Positions 5,420 to 12,150 of a DNA stretch of 15,644 nucleotides are shown here, one piece after another. Numbering within the stretch: the stretch's first letter is position 1; each line of letters begins with the position of its first letter. The position numbers and the translations under genes are program-made. A model generated the notes under the pieces. It saw nothing but the letters and a program-made list of their open reading frames with translations. It made no database searches and had not been told where the DNA came from. The stretch covers positions 1-15,644 of the forward strand of contig JACQPO010000103.1 in assembly GCA_016207545.1 (NCBI GenBank). The letters run 5' to 3'. The DNA is from Methanobacteriota archaeon. Lineage in GTDB: Archaea; Thermoplasmatota; Thermoplasmata; RBG-16-68-12; EA-27.

Positions 5420-6508
5420 CTACAGTTCGAGAAGTTGCCGAGGAGCCATCGAGAGAAGCTTCGGACCGCTGGCGGTGATGTGGACGTCGTCCTCGATCCG
5501 GACGCCGCCAAATCCGGGGACGTAGATTCCCGGCTCGTTTGTGAACACCATGTCCTTGCGGAGCACGATGTCGCTCGACTGGTTCATCGAGCCGCCATCG
5601 TGGACCGCGAGCCCGATGCTGTGGCCGAGGCCGTGGATGAACCGTCCCTTGAACTCCGTGCCGTCGATGATTGTCCGTGCGACCGTGTCGACCGCCTTCG
5701 CGCGCACCCCCGGCCGCATCTTCTTCATGGACTGCGCCTGCGCGCGGCGGACCGTCTCGTAAATCGCCCGCTGCTTCTCCGACGCCTTCCCGACGACGAC
5801 CGTGCGCGTCACGTCCGAACAGTAGTGCTCGTACCGGGCCCCGAAGTCGATGACGATGAAGTCGCCCTTCTGGATTTTTCGCGGGCCCGCGGTGTAGTGG
5901 GGCTCCGCGCTGTTCGGCCCGCTCCCGACGATTGTGCGGAACGACGGGCCCGACGATCCGCGGCGCTGCATGGCGTACACCAGGTCTGCGGCAATCTCGC
6001 TCTCGCGACGACCCGCACGGATGATGGGCAGGATGTCCTCGAACGCCCGGGACGCAATGCGCCCGGCCTTCCGGAGGCGGGCGAGCTCCGTCTCGTCCTT
6101 CACGAGCCGCGCCCGCACCACGGCCTGGGTCGCGTCGAAGAATTTCGCCTTCGGGGCGAAGGATCGCAACTCCTCCGCCGCCTTGCGCGTAATCTCCGCG
6201 AAGTTGATCCCGATCTTCCGATGGCCCCGCAGGAGCTTTCGAAACGCCTGCTCCCGTTCGTCCCGCGTGCGGAACGGATGCAGCGGGAGCCCGGATTTCT
6301 TGGCCGTCTCGACCTCGAGGACGCTCGTGACGATGTCGACGCCCCCGTCCGGATGGCAGAACGCGGCGCAGCCCTCGAACAGGCCGTCCGTGAGGCCCGT
6401 GGCGTACAGGAACGAGAGGTCGAGGTGCGGGTCCGTGGAGTTCGCGAACACGATGAGGTCGACCCCGTCCTCCAGGTGGGAGAAGATGCGCCGCACCCGG
6501 GCCTTCAT
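5420..6508 (-). CDS. M24 family metallopeptidase (Xaa-Pro dipeptidase/aminopeptidase P-like)
   Basis: The 362-residue protein has the two-domain creatinase/prolidase architecture: an N-terminal domain to about residue 130 (VDLIVFANSTDP, LSFLYATGLTDG), then the pita-bread catalytic domain. The five metal ligands are visible: Asp221 in VIDFGARY, Asp232 in CSDVTRTV, His296 in IHGLGHSIGL, Glu325 in FTNEPGIYV and Glu339 in GVRIEDDV. PHYTAG at 203-208 supplies the substrate-side His204. Enzymes of this type cleave the bond between an N-terminal residue and proline, in the cytoplasm. The ATG at 6508 is preferred because a CTTATTA box stands 27 bases upstream and the frame further upstream (to 6778) would run through the divergent rnp4 gene with a low-complexity Arg/Ser peptide. 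The HDAC-family gene follows 30 bases downstream. Confidence 0.93.
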   Translation of the reverse strand: MKARVRRIFSHLEDGVDLIVFANSTDPHLDLSFLYATGLTDGLFEGCAAFCHPDGGVDIVTSVLEVETAKKSGLPLHPFRTRDEREQAFRKLLRGHRKIGINFAEITRKAAEELRSFAPKAKFFDATQAVVRARLVKDETELARLRKAGRIASRAFEDILPIIRAGRRESEIAADLVYAMQRRGSSGPSFRTIVGSGPNSAEPHYTAGPRKIQKGDFIVIDFGARYEHYCSDVTRTVVVGKASEKQRAIYETVRRAQAQSMKKMRPGVRAKAVDTVARTIIDGTEFKGRFIHGLGHSIGLAVHDGGSMNQSSDIVLRKDMVFTNEPGIYVPGFGGVRIEDDVHITASGPKLLSMAPRQLLEL

Positions 6509-6530
6509 GCGCCGGGCTAACCGAGGGGGT

Positions 6531-6539
6531 GTAATAAGC
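6531..6539 (-). promoter_or_regulatory. TATA box for the M24 peptidase gene
   Basis: GCTTATTAC on the minus strand is centred 26-27 bases before the ATG at 6508, implying a leaderless message. Confidence 0.6.
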
Positions 6540-6558
6540 CTTGGCGGGGACGAGAACC

Positions 6559-6566
6559 CTTTATCC
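6559..6566 (+). promoter_or_regulatory. TATA box for rnp4
   Basis: CTTTATCC is centred about 26 bases before the GTG at 6588. Together with the M24 box it forms a compact divergent promoter region of 79 bases. Confidence 0.6.
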
Positions 6567-6587
6567 CGCCGACCCGTTCGCCCGCAC

Positions 6588-6920
6588 GTGCCACGCCGGA
6601 AGAAAGGGCAGGAGCGCCGAATCGCGCGGGAGCGAATTGACGCGTTGTTCCGCCTCGCGGAGAAGGAGGCGCTGAAGGGCAACGCGGCCCGCGCGAACCG
6701 GTACGTGGAGCTGGGCCGCAAGATCGGGATGCGGTACAACGTGCGCCTGCCCTCCGAGTACAAGCGGCGCGTATGCAAGGCGTGTCACGCGTACCTGTTG
6801 CCGCCGAAAACGGCCCGCGTCCGCGTTGGCGGCTCGCGGATCGTCACGACCTGTCTCGCGTGCGGGACCGTGATGCGGTTCCCGTACGTCCGGGAGCAGA
6901 AGGAACGCCGGCGTCAGTAG
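6588..6920 (+). CDS. rnp4: Ribonuclease P protein component 4 (Rpp21/Rpr2 family)
   Basis: Rnp4 is the archaeal counterpart of eukaryotic Rpp21. It pairs with Rpp29 and helps the RNase P RNA cleave the 5' leader from pre-tRNA. The 110-residue product has the basic, helical N-terminal half of the family (ALFRLAEKEALKG, ANRYVELGRKIGMRYNVRLP at about 20-55). A zinc ribbon follows, with CKAC (Cys63, Cys66) and CLACG (Cys89, Cys92), and then a Lys/Arg-rich tail. The start is a GTG at 6588, giving VPRRKKG at the N-terminus. The TATA box 26 bases upstream supports a leaderless transcript from this codon. It runs tail to tail into the ABC permease gene, overlapping by seven bases. Confidence 0.93.
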   Translation: MPRRKKGQERRIARERIDALFRLAEKEALKGNAARANRYVELGRKIGMRYNVRLPSEYKRRVCKACHAYLLPPKTARVRVGGSRIVTTCLACGTVMRFPYVREQKERRRQ

Positions 6921-7783
6921 TTCGTCGTCATGTCGAGCTTGCCCGCGCGGCGCGCGAGGTACTCCATGAGGCGGAACAGGCCGATCGACAGCAGGAAGAA
7001 CCCAGTTGCGGAGACGGCGAGGAGCGCCATGATCTCAAGCGGGTCCGTGGTCAACCCCGTCGGCACCGCCGCGAAGTAGTCCGCGGGCATGGTGATCTGG
7101 CGGATCAGGTGGAACCAGTACGTGAGGGGGATCGCCTTCCCGATTGACTGGCCCCAGTCCGGCAGGACCGTCAAGGGGAACAGGACGCCGCAGAAGAGAT
7201 AGAACACCCCGGGGACGCCCTCCGCGAGGCCGCGGACGTGGCGGGCGGTCAGGAACGAGAGTGCCGCCAAACTCACACCGATGCCCACGAGGGTGAACGC
7301 CCCGAGCGCCATCGCGGCGAAGAACGCGGGGAGTTCCCAGGCAGACAGGTCTATCTTGATGCCGAGAAACGCCACGCCGAACGCGATGGTGATGAGGACC
7401 GCAAAGGCGGCGACCGCAACCTTCGTCGCGGCCCGACCGACGATATACGTATAGTACGAGATGGGAGAGATGTACGTGTATCGCAAGGTTTGGTACCACT
7501 CCCGGTCCGCCTGGATGACCTGGAAGGTGCCGAACAGGGTGTTGCCGACGAAGATGAAGAATGCGTTTCCCACGTACACGAAGTTGAACCGCGCGAGGTC
7601 CTGCACGTTCCCGATGACCGTGAAGACGACGTACATCAGGACGAGGATGAACGCGCCCGCAACGGGCTTGATGACGGAGTAAATCGCGAACAGCCAAGGC
7701 TCCGTCCAGTTCGACTCGATCTGCCAGCCGAGCCAGGCGGCCCACTTGAACGAGCGCCAGTGGCGGTTGACGGTCGCGTTCAC
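6914..7783 (-). CDS. ABC-2 type transporter permease (second permease of the cluster)
   Basis: This 289-residue membrane protein has six or so hydrophobic spans: about 31-58, 67-90, 116-142, 150-178, 188-208 and 250-272, with a TYISPIS segment between spans. This is the layout of ABC-2 permeases of drug, polysaccharide or lipid exporters. The GTG at 7783 overlaps the previous stop as GTGA, so translation is coupled; no other start codon lies nearby in this frame. Two different permeases with one ATPase suggest a heterodimeric channel. The substrate cannot be inferred. The 3' end overlaps rnp4 by seven bases on the opposite strand. Confidence 0.87.
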   Translation of the reverse strand: MNATVNRHWRSFKWAAWLGWQIESNWTEPWLFAIYSVIKPVAGAFILVLMYVVFTVIGNVQDLARFNFVYVGNAFFIFVGNTLFGTFQVIQADREWYQTLRYTYISPISYYTYIVGRAATKVAVAAFAVLITIAFGVAFLGIKIDLSAWELPAFFAAMALGAFTLVGIGVSLAALSFLTARHVRGLAEGVPGVFYLFCGVLFPLTVLPDWGQSIGKAIPLTYWFHLIRQITMPADYFAAVPTGLTTDPLEIMALLAVSATGFFLLSIGLFRLMEYLARRAGKLDMTTNY

Positions 7784-8661
7784 TGATGTCGTGACGTCAA
7801 CCTCCCTTCCCGCTTCGCGAGCATCTCCAGATAGCCGAGGCTCACACGGGCGAGGACCAAGAAGACGACGCATAGGACGACGAGGATCGCGAACTCAAGC
7901 TCCACCGATAGGAGCCAGAACTTGCCGCCGAAGAACCCCGGAAAGATGAGCTGACGAAGCGCGTCGAGCCCGAGGGTGGCCGGGATGATTGCCGCGCCGA
8001 ACAGGACCGCGCGACCCCAGGCACCGACCCCCTCAATCGCGCGAATCGGGAAGTAAAAGCCGGAGACGAGGAAGATCGGCTCCTCGAGGAGGGCGGACAT
8101 GTGCCACGCCTCCCGGCCGTACAGGAGGTACAGGGATGCGAGCATCATCCCCATCCCGTACAGGGCGACGAGCGTCGCGAAGAACACCGCTAGGATCATC
8201 AACGGGTTCGCGAGGTCGAAGTGGACGCCGAAGACGAAAACTCCCGCGACGAGGGTGACGATCGCGCGGGTCGACGTCATGAACATCCCGCCGAGCGCCA
8301 TCCCGCCGAGGAGCGCCATGCGGGACATGGGGGCCATCATGTACAGCTGGAGGTTCCCCATCTCCTTCTCCCAGTACAGCTGGGAGGCCATCGACCACAG
8401 GACGTTCATCCAGAACGCGGTCATCGTGCCGCCGAGCACGACGAAGCCGATCATCGCGTTCGCGAACGTCCTGTCCGCCCCGGGCGCGCGGAAGAACCCC
8501 TCGTAGATGAACACGTACGCGGCGATCCCGAGGAGCGGCAGGATGGCGTCGAAGAAAACCCACGAGGGCTCGCGGTTCGCACCGATGATGCGCGGGTAGG
8601 CTCGCCCGACGACGGCCCGGAGGTTCAACGCGAGCGGGTTCACGCTCCGCGTCGACGTCAT
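7780..8661 (-). CDS. ABC-2 type transporter permease (first permease of the cluster)
   Basis: The 293-residue product carries hydrophobic spans at about 34-56, 66-92, 114-146, 152-182, 190-208 and 255-275. An amphipathic segment LYWEKEMGNLQLYMMAPMSR (96-115) before the third span is typical of DrrB-like ABC-2 permeases. The ATG at 8661 overlaps the ATPase stop as ATGA. A strong GGGAGGA sits about six bases upstream, inside the last codons of the ATPase gene, so the start is secure. It probably pairs with the next permease and the ATPase to form an exporter in the cytoplasmic membrane. Confidence 0.9.
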   Translation of the reverse strand: MTSTRSVNPLALNLRAVVGRAYPRIIGANREPSWVFFDAILPLLGIAAYVFIYEGFFRAPGADRTFANAMIGFVVLGGTMTAFWMNVLWSMASQLYWEKEMGNLQLYMMAPMSRMALLGGMALGGMFMTSTRAIVTLVAGVFVFGVHFDLANPLMILAVFFATLVALYGMGMMLASLYLLYGREAWHMSALLEEPIFLVSGFYFPIRAIEGVGAWGRAVLFGAAIIPATLGLDALRQLIFPGFFGGKFWLLSVELEFAILVVLCVVFLVLARVSLGYLEMLAKREGRLTSRHQ

Positions 8662-9668
8662 TCCAGACTCCTCCCGACCATGCTGATGAACACGTCCTCT
8701 AGCGTCGGTTCCGTCTTCTGCAGGTGGTGGATCTTGGAGCCCTGCCGGACGACCTCGCTCACGATGTCGCTCACGGCGGCCTCGTCCTCGAGGATGAACG
8801 TCAGCTTCTCGAGGCTTGCGCCGCCATCGCTCTTCAGGCTGAAGTTCTTTACCCCGGGAATCGTCTTGAACCGCGACGTGTCCTTCAGCGGGTCGACTTC
8901 GAGCCGGAACGTGGTTTCTTTCTTCAGCCGTCGCTTCAGGTTCTCCGGGGTGTCCACCGCCAGGATCTTCCCGTGGTCGATGATCGCGAGGCGGTCGCAC
9001 AGCTCGTCGGCCTCCATCATGTAGTGCGTCGTGAGCAGGACCGTCTTCCCCGCCGTCGTCTTCACCCAGCTCTTTACGTAGTCCCGGATGACGCGGGAGG
9101 CGTTCACGTCGAGGCCGAGCGTGGGCTCGTCGAGGAACAGGATGTCCGGGTCCGTCACGAAGCCGCGGATCATGTTCATCTTCTGCCGCTGCCCGCTCGA
9201 CAGGTTTCGGACCTTCGCGTTCCGCTTCTCCCACAGGCCGAACGTGTGGAGCAGCTTGTCGATCCGGGCCTTCGCGGTCTTGCTCGACACCCCGTAGAAC
9301 TGGGAGAACATCCAGACGTTCTCGCGGGTCGTGAGCAACCCGTACCCGCTCGACTCCCCGCCGCTCACCATGTTGATCTTCAGGCGGATGGGCAACGGGT
9401 CCTTCGTCACGTCGTGCCCCGCGACCTTCGCGATCCCGGATGTGGGCAGCAGGAGGGTCGCGAGGATCTTGATGAGGGTCGTCTTCCCGGCCCCGTTCGG
9501 GCCGAGGAGGCCGAACAGCTCACCGTCTCGGATCTGGAGGTCCACGTGATCGAGGGCGGTGACCGGACCCTCCGATTCCCCGTTCTCGCCGTTTCGGCGG
9601 CGGCGGAAGATCTTCCGCCTCTGGGTGAAAACCCGGGTGAGCTGTTGCGTCTCGACGGCCAAGTCCAT
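8658..9668 (-). CDS. ABC transporter ATP-binding protein (DrrA/CcmA-like)
   Basis: The 336-residue ATPase has Walker A GPNGAGKT (56-63), ABC signature LSSGQ (156-160), Walker B ILFLDEP (176-182), D-loop LGLD and switch His215 (LLTTH). A C-terminal domain of about 100 residues ending PTLEDVFISMVG is the hallmark of DrrA-type ATPases serving ABC-2 permeases. Two oddities are visible. A basic loop KIFRRRRNGENGESEG (19-34) is inserted between the first strands. The Q-loop glutamine is absent: the segment after INMV reads SGGESSGYGLLTTREN, a variant I associate with an archaeal subset. The ATG at 9668 has no Shine-Dalgarno or TATA box in front, and the eS17 gene ends 51 bases upstream on the same strand, so co-transcription is likely. 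Both permeases follow with four-base overlaps. Confidence 0.92.
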   Translation of the reverse strand: MDLAVETQQLTRVFTQRRKIFRRRRNGENGESEGPVTALDHVDLQIRDGELFGLLGPNGAGKTTLIKILATLLLPTSGIAKVAGHDVTKDPLPIRLKINMVSGGESSGYGLLTTRENVWMFSQFYGVSSKTAKARIDKLLHTFGLWEKRNAKVRNLSSGQRQKMNMIRGFVTDPDILFLDEPTLGLDVNASRVIRDYVKSWVKTTAGKTVLLTTHYMMEADELCDRLAIIDHGKILAVDTPENLKRRLKKETTFRLEVDPLKDTSRFKTIPGVKNFSLKSDGGASLEKLTFILEDEAAVSDIVSEVVRQGSKIHHLQKTEPTLEDVFISMVGRSLE

Positions 9669-9719
9669 GGTGGCTTGCTACTGTGCGGGGGTCCCGGCCA
9701 GCAAGGCAGTCGCGGCGGT

Positions 9720-9956
9720 TCAAGACTGCGCGACTTGCTTGTATCGGGTCACATATCCGGCGATCCGATTCCGCATCGACGCCGTGCTGACGTCCGTGAG
9801 TTCCGCAACCATTTGCTTGTTGTGCTCGAAGTTTTGGTTGAACTCGTCGGGGTACAGGCGGAGCAGCTCGAAAGCGACGCGCTTGATGTACGTCGGTCGT
9901 ATGTTCCCCATTGCCGAACCTGGTTCCGCGGTGAAGCCTTCGAAATTGGGGCTCAT
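9720..9956 (-). CDS. rps17e: Ribosomal protein eS17 (S17e), with a possible N-terminal extension
   Basis: eS17 is a small-subunit ribosomal protein of archaea and eukaryotes. MGNIRPTYIKRVAFELL, then YPDEFNQNFEHNKQMV and then RNRIAGYVTRYK match the family from end to end, giving 63 residues from the internal ATG at 9911. An upstream in-frame ATG at 9956 adds MSPNFEGFTAEPGSA and is the one preceded by AGGAGA 11 bases away; the internal ATG has no such site. I annotate the longer form with that reservation. The TATATA box at 10026-10035 predicts a leader of about 48 bases. The ABC transporter genes follow downstream on the same strand. Confidence 0.9.
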   Translation of the reverse strand: MSPNFEGFTAEPGSAMGNIRPTYIKRVAFELLRLYPDEFNQNFEHNKQMVAELTDVSTASMRNRIAGYVTRYKQVAQS

Positions 9957-10025
9957 AGATAAACGTTCTCCTGTCGTTGCGAACCGCGCCGAACGTTCCG
10001 GCGCCGCGTACGCAGGCGGGTAACG

Positions 10026-10035
10026 GTTATATAGC
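10026..10035. promoter_or_regulatory. Symmetric TATA box serving eS17 (-) and the small orphan gene (+)
   Basis: GTTATATAGC contains the self-complementary TATATA. It predicts a minus-strand start near 10004 (leader about 48 bases with AGGAGA for eS17) and a plus-strand start near 10056 (leader about 14 bases with GGAAGGG for the orphan). Confidence 0.55.
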
Positions 10036-10070
10036 GAACCCAGATTCGCCGGTTGAAAGGAAGGGATGGA

Positions 10071-10241
10071 GTGGAAGAGGAACTGGCAGCGGTCGAGTTC
10101 ATCCGCGAGGGCAACAACAGCTACATCGCGAAGGTCCAGAGCGACCTCGGCGGTGTGCGGGAGTACCGTGGCCAGTCCTTCGAAGCGGTCCTCGAGCAGG
10201 TGATCATCGACCTCCAAGAGGAGTTCGAGCAGCCGACGTAG
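10071..10241 (+). CDS. Small protein of unknown function (56 residues)
   Basis: I do not recognise a family. The sequence begins VEEELAAVEFIREGNNSYIAK and continues as an alternating strand pattern (AAVEFI, YIAKVQS, REYRG). An acidic helix SFEAVLEQVIIDLQEEFEQ follows, so a small beta-beta-beta-alpha or beta-hairpin-plus-helix fold is plausible; it is acidic overall. The GTG at 10071 is chosen because GGAAGGG stands five bases upstream and the TATA box at 10026-10035 is correctly placed. A TTG at 10053 would add six residues but would consume that site. It is divergent from eS17, whose TATA box it shares, and ends four bases from the convergent dehydrogenase gene. The promoter, ribosome site and packing argue that it is a real gene. 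Confidence 0.7.
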   Translation: MEEELAAVEFIREGNNSYIAKVQSDLGGVREYRGQSFEAVLEQVIIDLQEEFEQPT

Positions 10242-10245
10242 TCGC

Positions 10246-11115
10246 TCACGGCGCACCGTAGTCGTACACGCCGTGCCCCGTTTTCCGGCCCAGCCGTCCG
10301 GCGCGCACGTACTGGCGGAGGAGCGGGGACGGACGGAACTTCGGGTCACCGGTCTCGCGGTGCAACGTCTCCATCGTGTCGAGGCCGATGTCGAGCCCCG
10401 TGAAGTCCGCGAGCTCGAACGGCCCCATCGGCATGTTCGTTCCGAGCTTCATGGCCTTGTCGATGTCCTCCGCGCTCGCGACGCCCTCCATGAGGAGGTT
10501 GAACGCCTCGTTCATCATCGGCACGAGGAGTCGGTTGACGACGAAACCGGGGGACTCGTTCACCTCGACGGGCTCCTTGCCTAGCTTCGTGCACAGCGCC
10601 TTCGCGAACTCCACGGTCTCCCGGGACGTCTCGTTGCCCCGAATCACCTCGACGAGCTTCATGACGGGGGCGGGGTTGAAGAAGTGCATCCCCACGAAGC
10701 GGTCCGCCCGATTCGTTGCGGACGCCATCTCCGTGATGCTCAGGGAGGACGTGTTCGTCGCGAACATCGCGTCCGGCGCCGCGTGCCGGTCGACCTCCCG
10801 CCACACCTCCTTCTTGAGGTCCATCTTCTCCGGGACGGCCTCGATCACGAGGTCCGCGTCGCGGACGGCGGCCGCGAGGTCCGTCGTGCCCTGAATGCCG
10901 CCGAGGATCTTTTCGACCTCCTCCGCGGTCATCTTCCCCCTCTCGACGCGCTTCAGGAGCGGGTCGCGAATCCGCTTGAACCCGGCGTCCACGAATCGCT
11001 GCTCGATGTCCCGCATCGCGACCGCGTACCCGGCCTGAGAGCACACCTGCGCAATCCCCGCGCCCATCGCGCCCGCGCCGAGCACGCACACTTTCCGGAC
11101 GTCCTCCACCCGCAC
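10246..11115 (-). CDS. 3-hydroxyacyl-CoA (3-hydroxybutyryl-CoA) dehydrogenase
   Basis: This enzyme oxidises (S)-3-hydroxyacyl-CoA to 3-ketoacyl-CoA with NAD+, or runs in reverse, in fatty-acid or butyryl-CoA metabolism. The 289-residue length is that of stand-alone 3-hydroxybutyryl-CoA dehydrogenases. The NAD-binding loop is GAGAMGAG (13-20) and ATNTSSLSI (119-127) holds the conserved Asn/Ser. The catalytic pair is His144 in GMHFFNPAP and Glu156 in LVEVIRG, and Asn194 follows in FVVNRLLVP. The C-terminal helical domain includes MPMGPFELADFTGLD (228-242). Two GTG codons, 11115 and 11109, could start it; GAGGTG five bases before 11115 favours the first. No other beta-oxidation gene is adjacent in the window. 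It ends four bases from the convergent 56-residue orphan. Confidence 0.93.
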   Translation of the reverse strand: MRVEDVRKVCVLGAGAMGAGIAQVCSQAGYAVAMRDIEQRFVDAGFKRIRDPLLKRVERGKMTAEEVEKILGGIQGTTDLAAAVRDADLVIEAVPEKMDLKKEVWREVDRHAAPDAMFATNTSSLSITEMASATNRADRFVGMHFFNPAPVMKLVEVIRGNETSRETVEFAKALCTKLGKEPVEVNESPGFVVNRLLVPMMNEAFNLLMEGVASAEDIDKAMKLGTNMPMGPFELADFTGLDIGLDTMETLHRETGDPKFRPSPLLRQYVRAGRLGRKTGHGVYDYGAP

Positions 11116-11150
11116 GCGACCACCTCGAAGGGCTTGGGAAGGCCGGGTCT

Positions 11151-11158
11151 CGTATATG
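11151..11158 (-). promoter_or_regulatory. TATA box for the 3-hydroxyacyl-CoA dehydrogenase gene
   Basis: CATATACG on the minus strand predicts a start near 11129, giving a leader of about 14 bases that contains GAGGTG. Confidence 0.5.
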
Positions 11159-11182
11159 ACTTGTGATGGCGGCCGCGCAGAG

Positions 11183-11190
11183 GCTACATA
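11183..11190 (+). promoter_or_regulatory. TATA-like box for the EamA transporter gene
   Basis: GCTACATA is centred about 25 bases before the GTG at 11212, the leaderless spacing. Confidence 0.45.
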
Positions 11191-11211
11191 GGGGGAAGGG
11201 TCTCCCCCTTT

Positions 11212-12150
11212 GTGCGCCGAACCCCGCTGGTCGCGATCCTCATCGCCGTGGTCGGCGTCTCCTTCGCCTCGATTTTCATTCGGTGGAGCCTGTCCCTCGG
11301 GGCGAGCGCTATCGAGATCGCGGTGTACCGGTTGGGGTTCGCGACCCTGCTGCTCGCTCCGTTCCTCGCAGCGGGGCCCGGTGTGCAGCTCCGCACCCTC
11401 AAGCCACGGGATTATGCTCTCCTCGCGATTGTGGGCCTCGGCCTCGCCGCCCACTTCACGACGTGGATCCTCTCCCTCGCGCTCGTCGACGTGGCGACGT
11501 CGGTCGTCCTGGTCACGTCCCATCCCATCCTCGTTGCCGTAATCTCCCACTTCGCGTTTCGGGAGCGGGTGACGCGGCTCATGGTCTTGGGCATCGGCCT
11601 CGGCTTTGGCGGTGTCGTCCTCATCGCTCTCGCGCAGTGGGGAGGGGGGAGCACGACTTTGCTTGGAAGCATCCTCGCGTTCCTAGGCGCTGTCGGGGCC
11701 GGCGCGTATCTCCTCGCAGGTCGGCGGCTCAGGCAGCGCATCGACCTCATCCCGTACGCCACGATCGTGTACGCGTTCTCAGTAATCTTCCTCCTCGCGT
11801 TCTCCGTTGCAGGCGCGACCTCCATCATAGTCGAGGAGAACTTCGCGGCGCTCATGGGCCTCTTCCTTCTCATGGCGGTCGTCTCGCAGATCGGCGGCCA
11901 CACGCTCTACAACTTCGCGCTCCGCCACGTGAGCGCCACGGTCGTGTCGACAAGCTTGCTCGGGGAGCCCGTCGGCGCGTCGATCCTCGCGTTTCTCCTC
12001 CTCGGGGAAGTGCCCGGATGTCCGGGCGGCACGGGAAGCGCAGCTTGCCCCGCGACGTCCCTCGTCCTCGTTGGGGCGGTGCTCGCGCTCGCGGGAATCT
12101 ACCTCACGGCGCGGGAGTCCCTTCGCGGAATGGGGAAGACGGCCCCGTAG
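11212..12150 (+). CDS. EamA/DMT-family transporter (drug/metabolite transporter superfamily)
   Basis: The 312-residue membrane protein has ten predicted spans arranged as two EamA repeats. The first runs from about 7 to 140 (FASIFIRW, EIAVYRLGFATLLLAPF, a span ending in RER). The second runs from about 148 to 300 (GAYLLAGRRLR, VSQIGGHTLYNFALRHVSAT, SLLGEPVGASILAFLLLGEVP). These are the usual DMT exporter landmarks for amino acids, metabolites or drugs; the substrate is unknown. The loop between the last two spans is longer than usual and carries a Cys pair (PGCPGGTGSAACPATS, 268-283). The GTG at 11212 starts without a Shine-Dalgarno and has a TATA-like box 25 bases upstream. The stop abuts the stop of the convergent hemerythrin gene with no base between. 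Confidence 0.9.
   Translation: MRRTPLVAILIAVVGVSFASIFIRWSLSLGASAIEIAVYRLGFATLLLAPFLAAGPGVQLRTLKPRDYALLAIVGLGLAAHFTTWILSLALVDVATSVVLVTSHPILVAVISHFAFRERVTRLMVLGIGLGFGGVVLIALAQWGGGSTTLLGSILAFLGAVGAGAYLLAGRRLRQRIDLIPYATIVYAFSVIFLLAFSVAGATSIIVEENFAALMGLFLLMAVVSQIGGHTLYNFALRHVSATVVSTSLLGEPVGASILAFLLLGEVPGCPGGTGSAACPATSLVLVGAVLALAGIYLTARESLRGMGKTAP

Noticed and set aside
6509..6778. N-terminal extension of the M24 peptidase up to base 6778
   Set aside because: The added 90 residues are Arg/Ser-rich, run antisense through rnp4 and bypass the TATA box placed 27 bases before the ATG at 6508.
8724..9962. 412-residue plus-strand frame opposite the ABC ATPase and eS17
   Set aside because: It mirrors the codons of recognised genes and shows no domain; the translation is Arg/Val/Leu/Asp-rich shadow.
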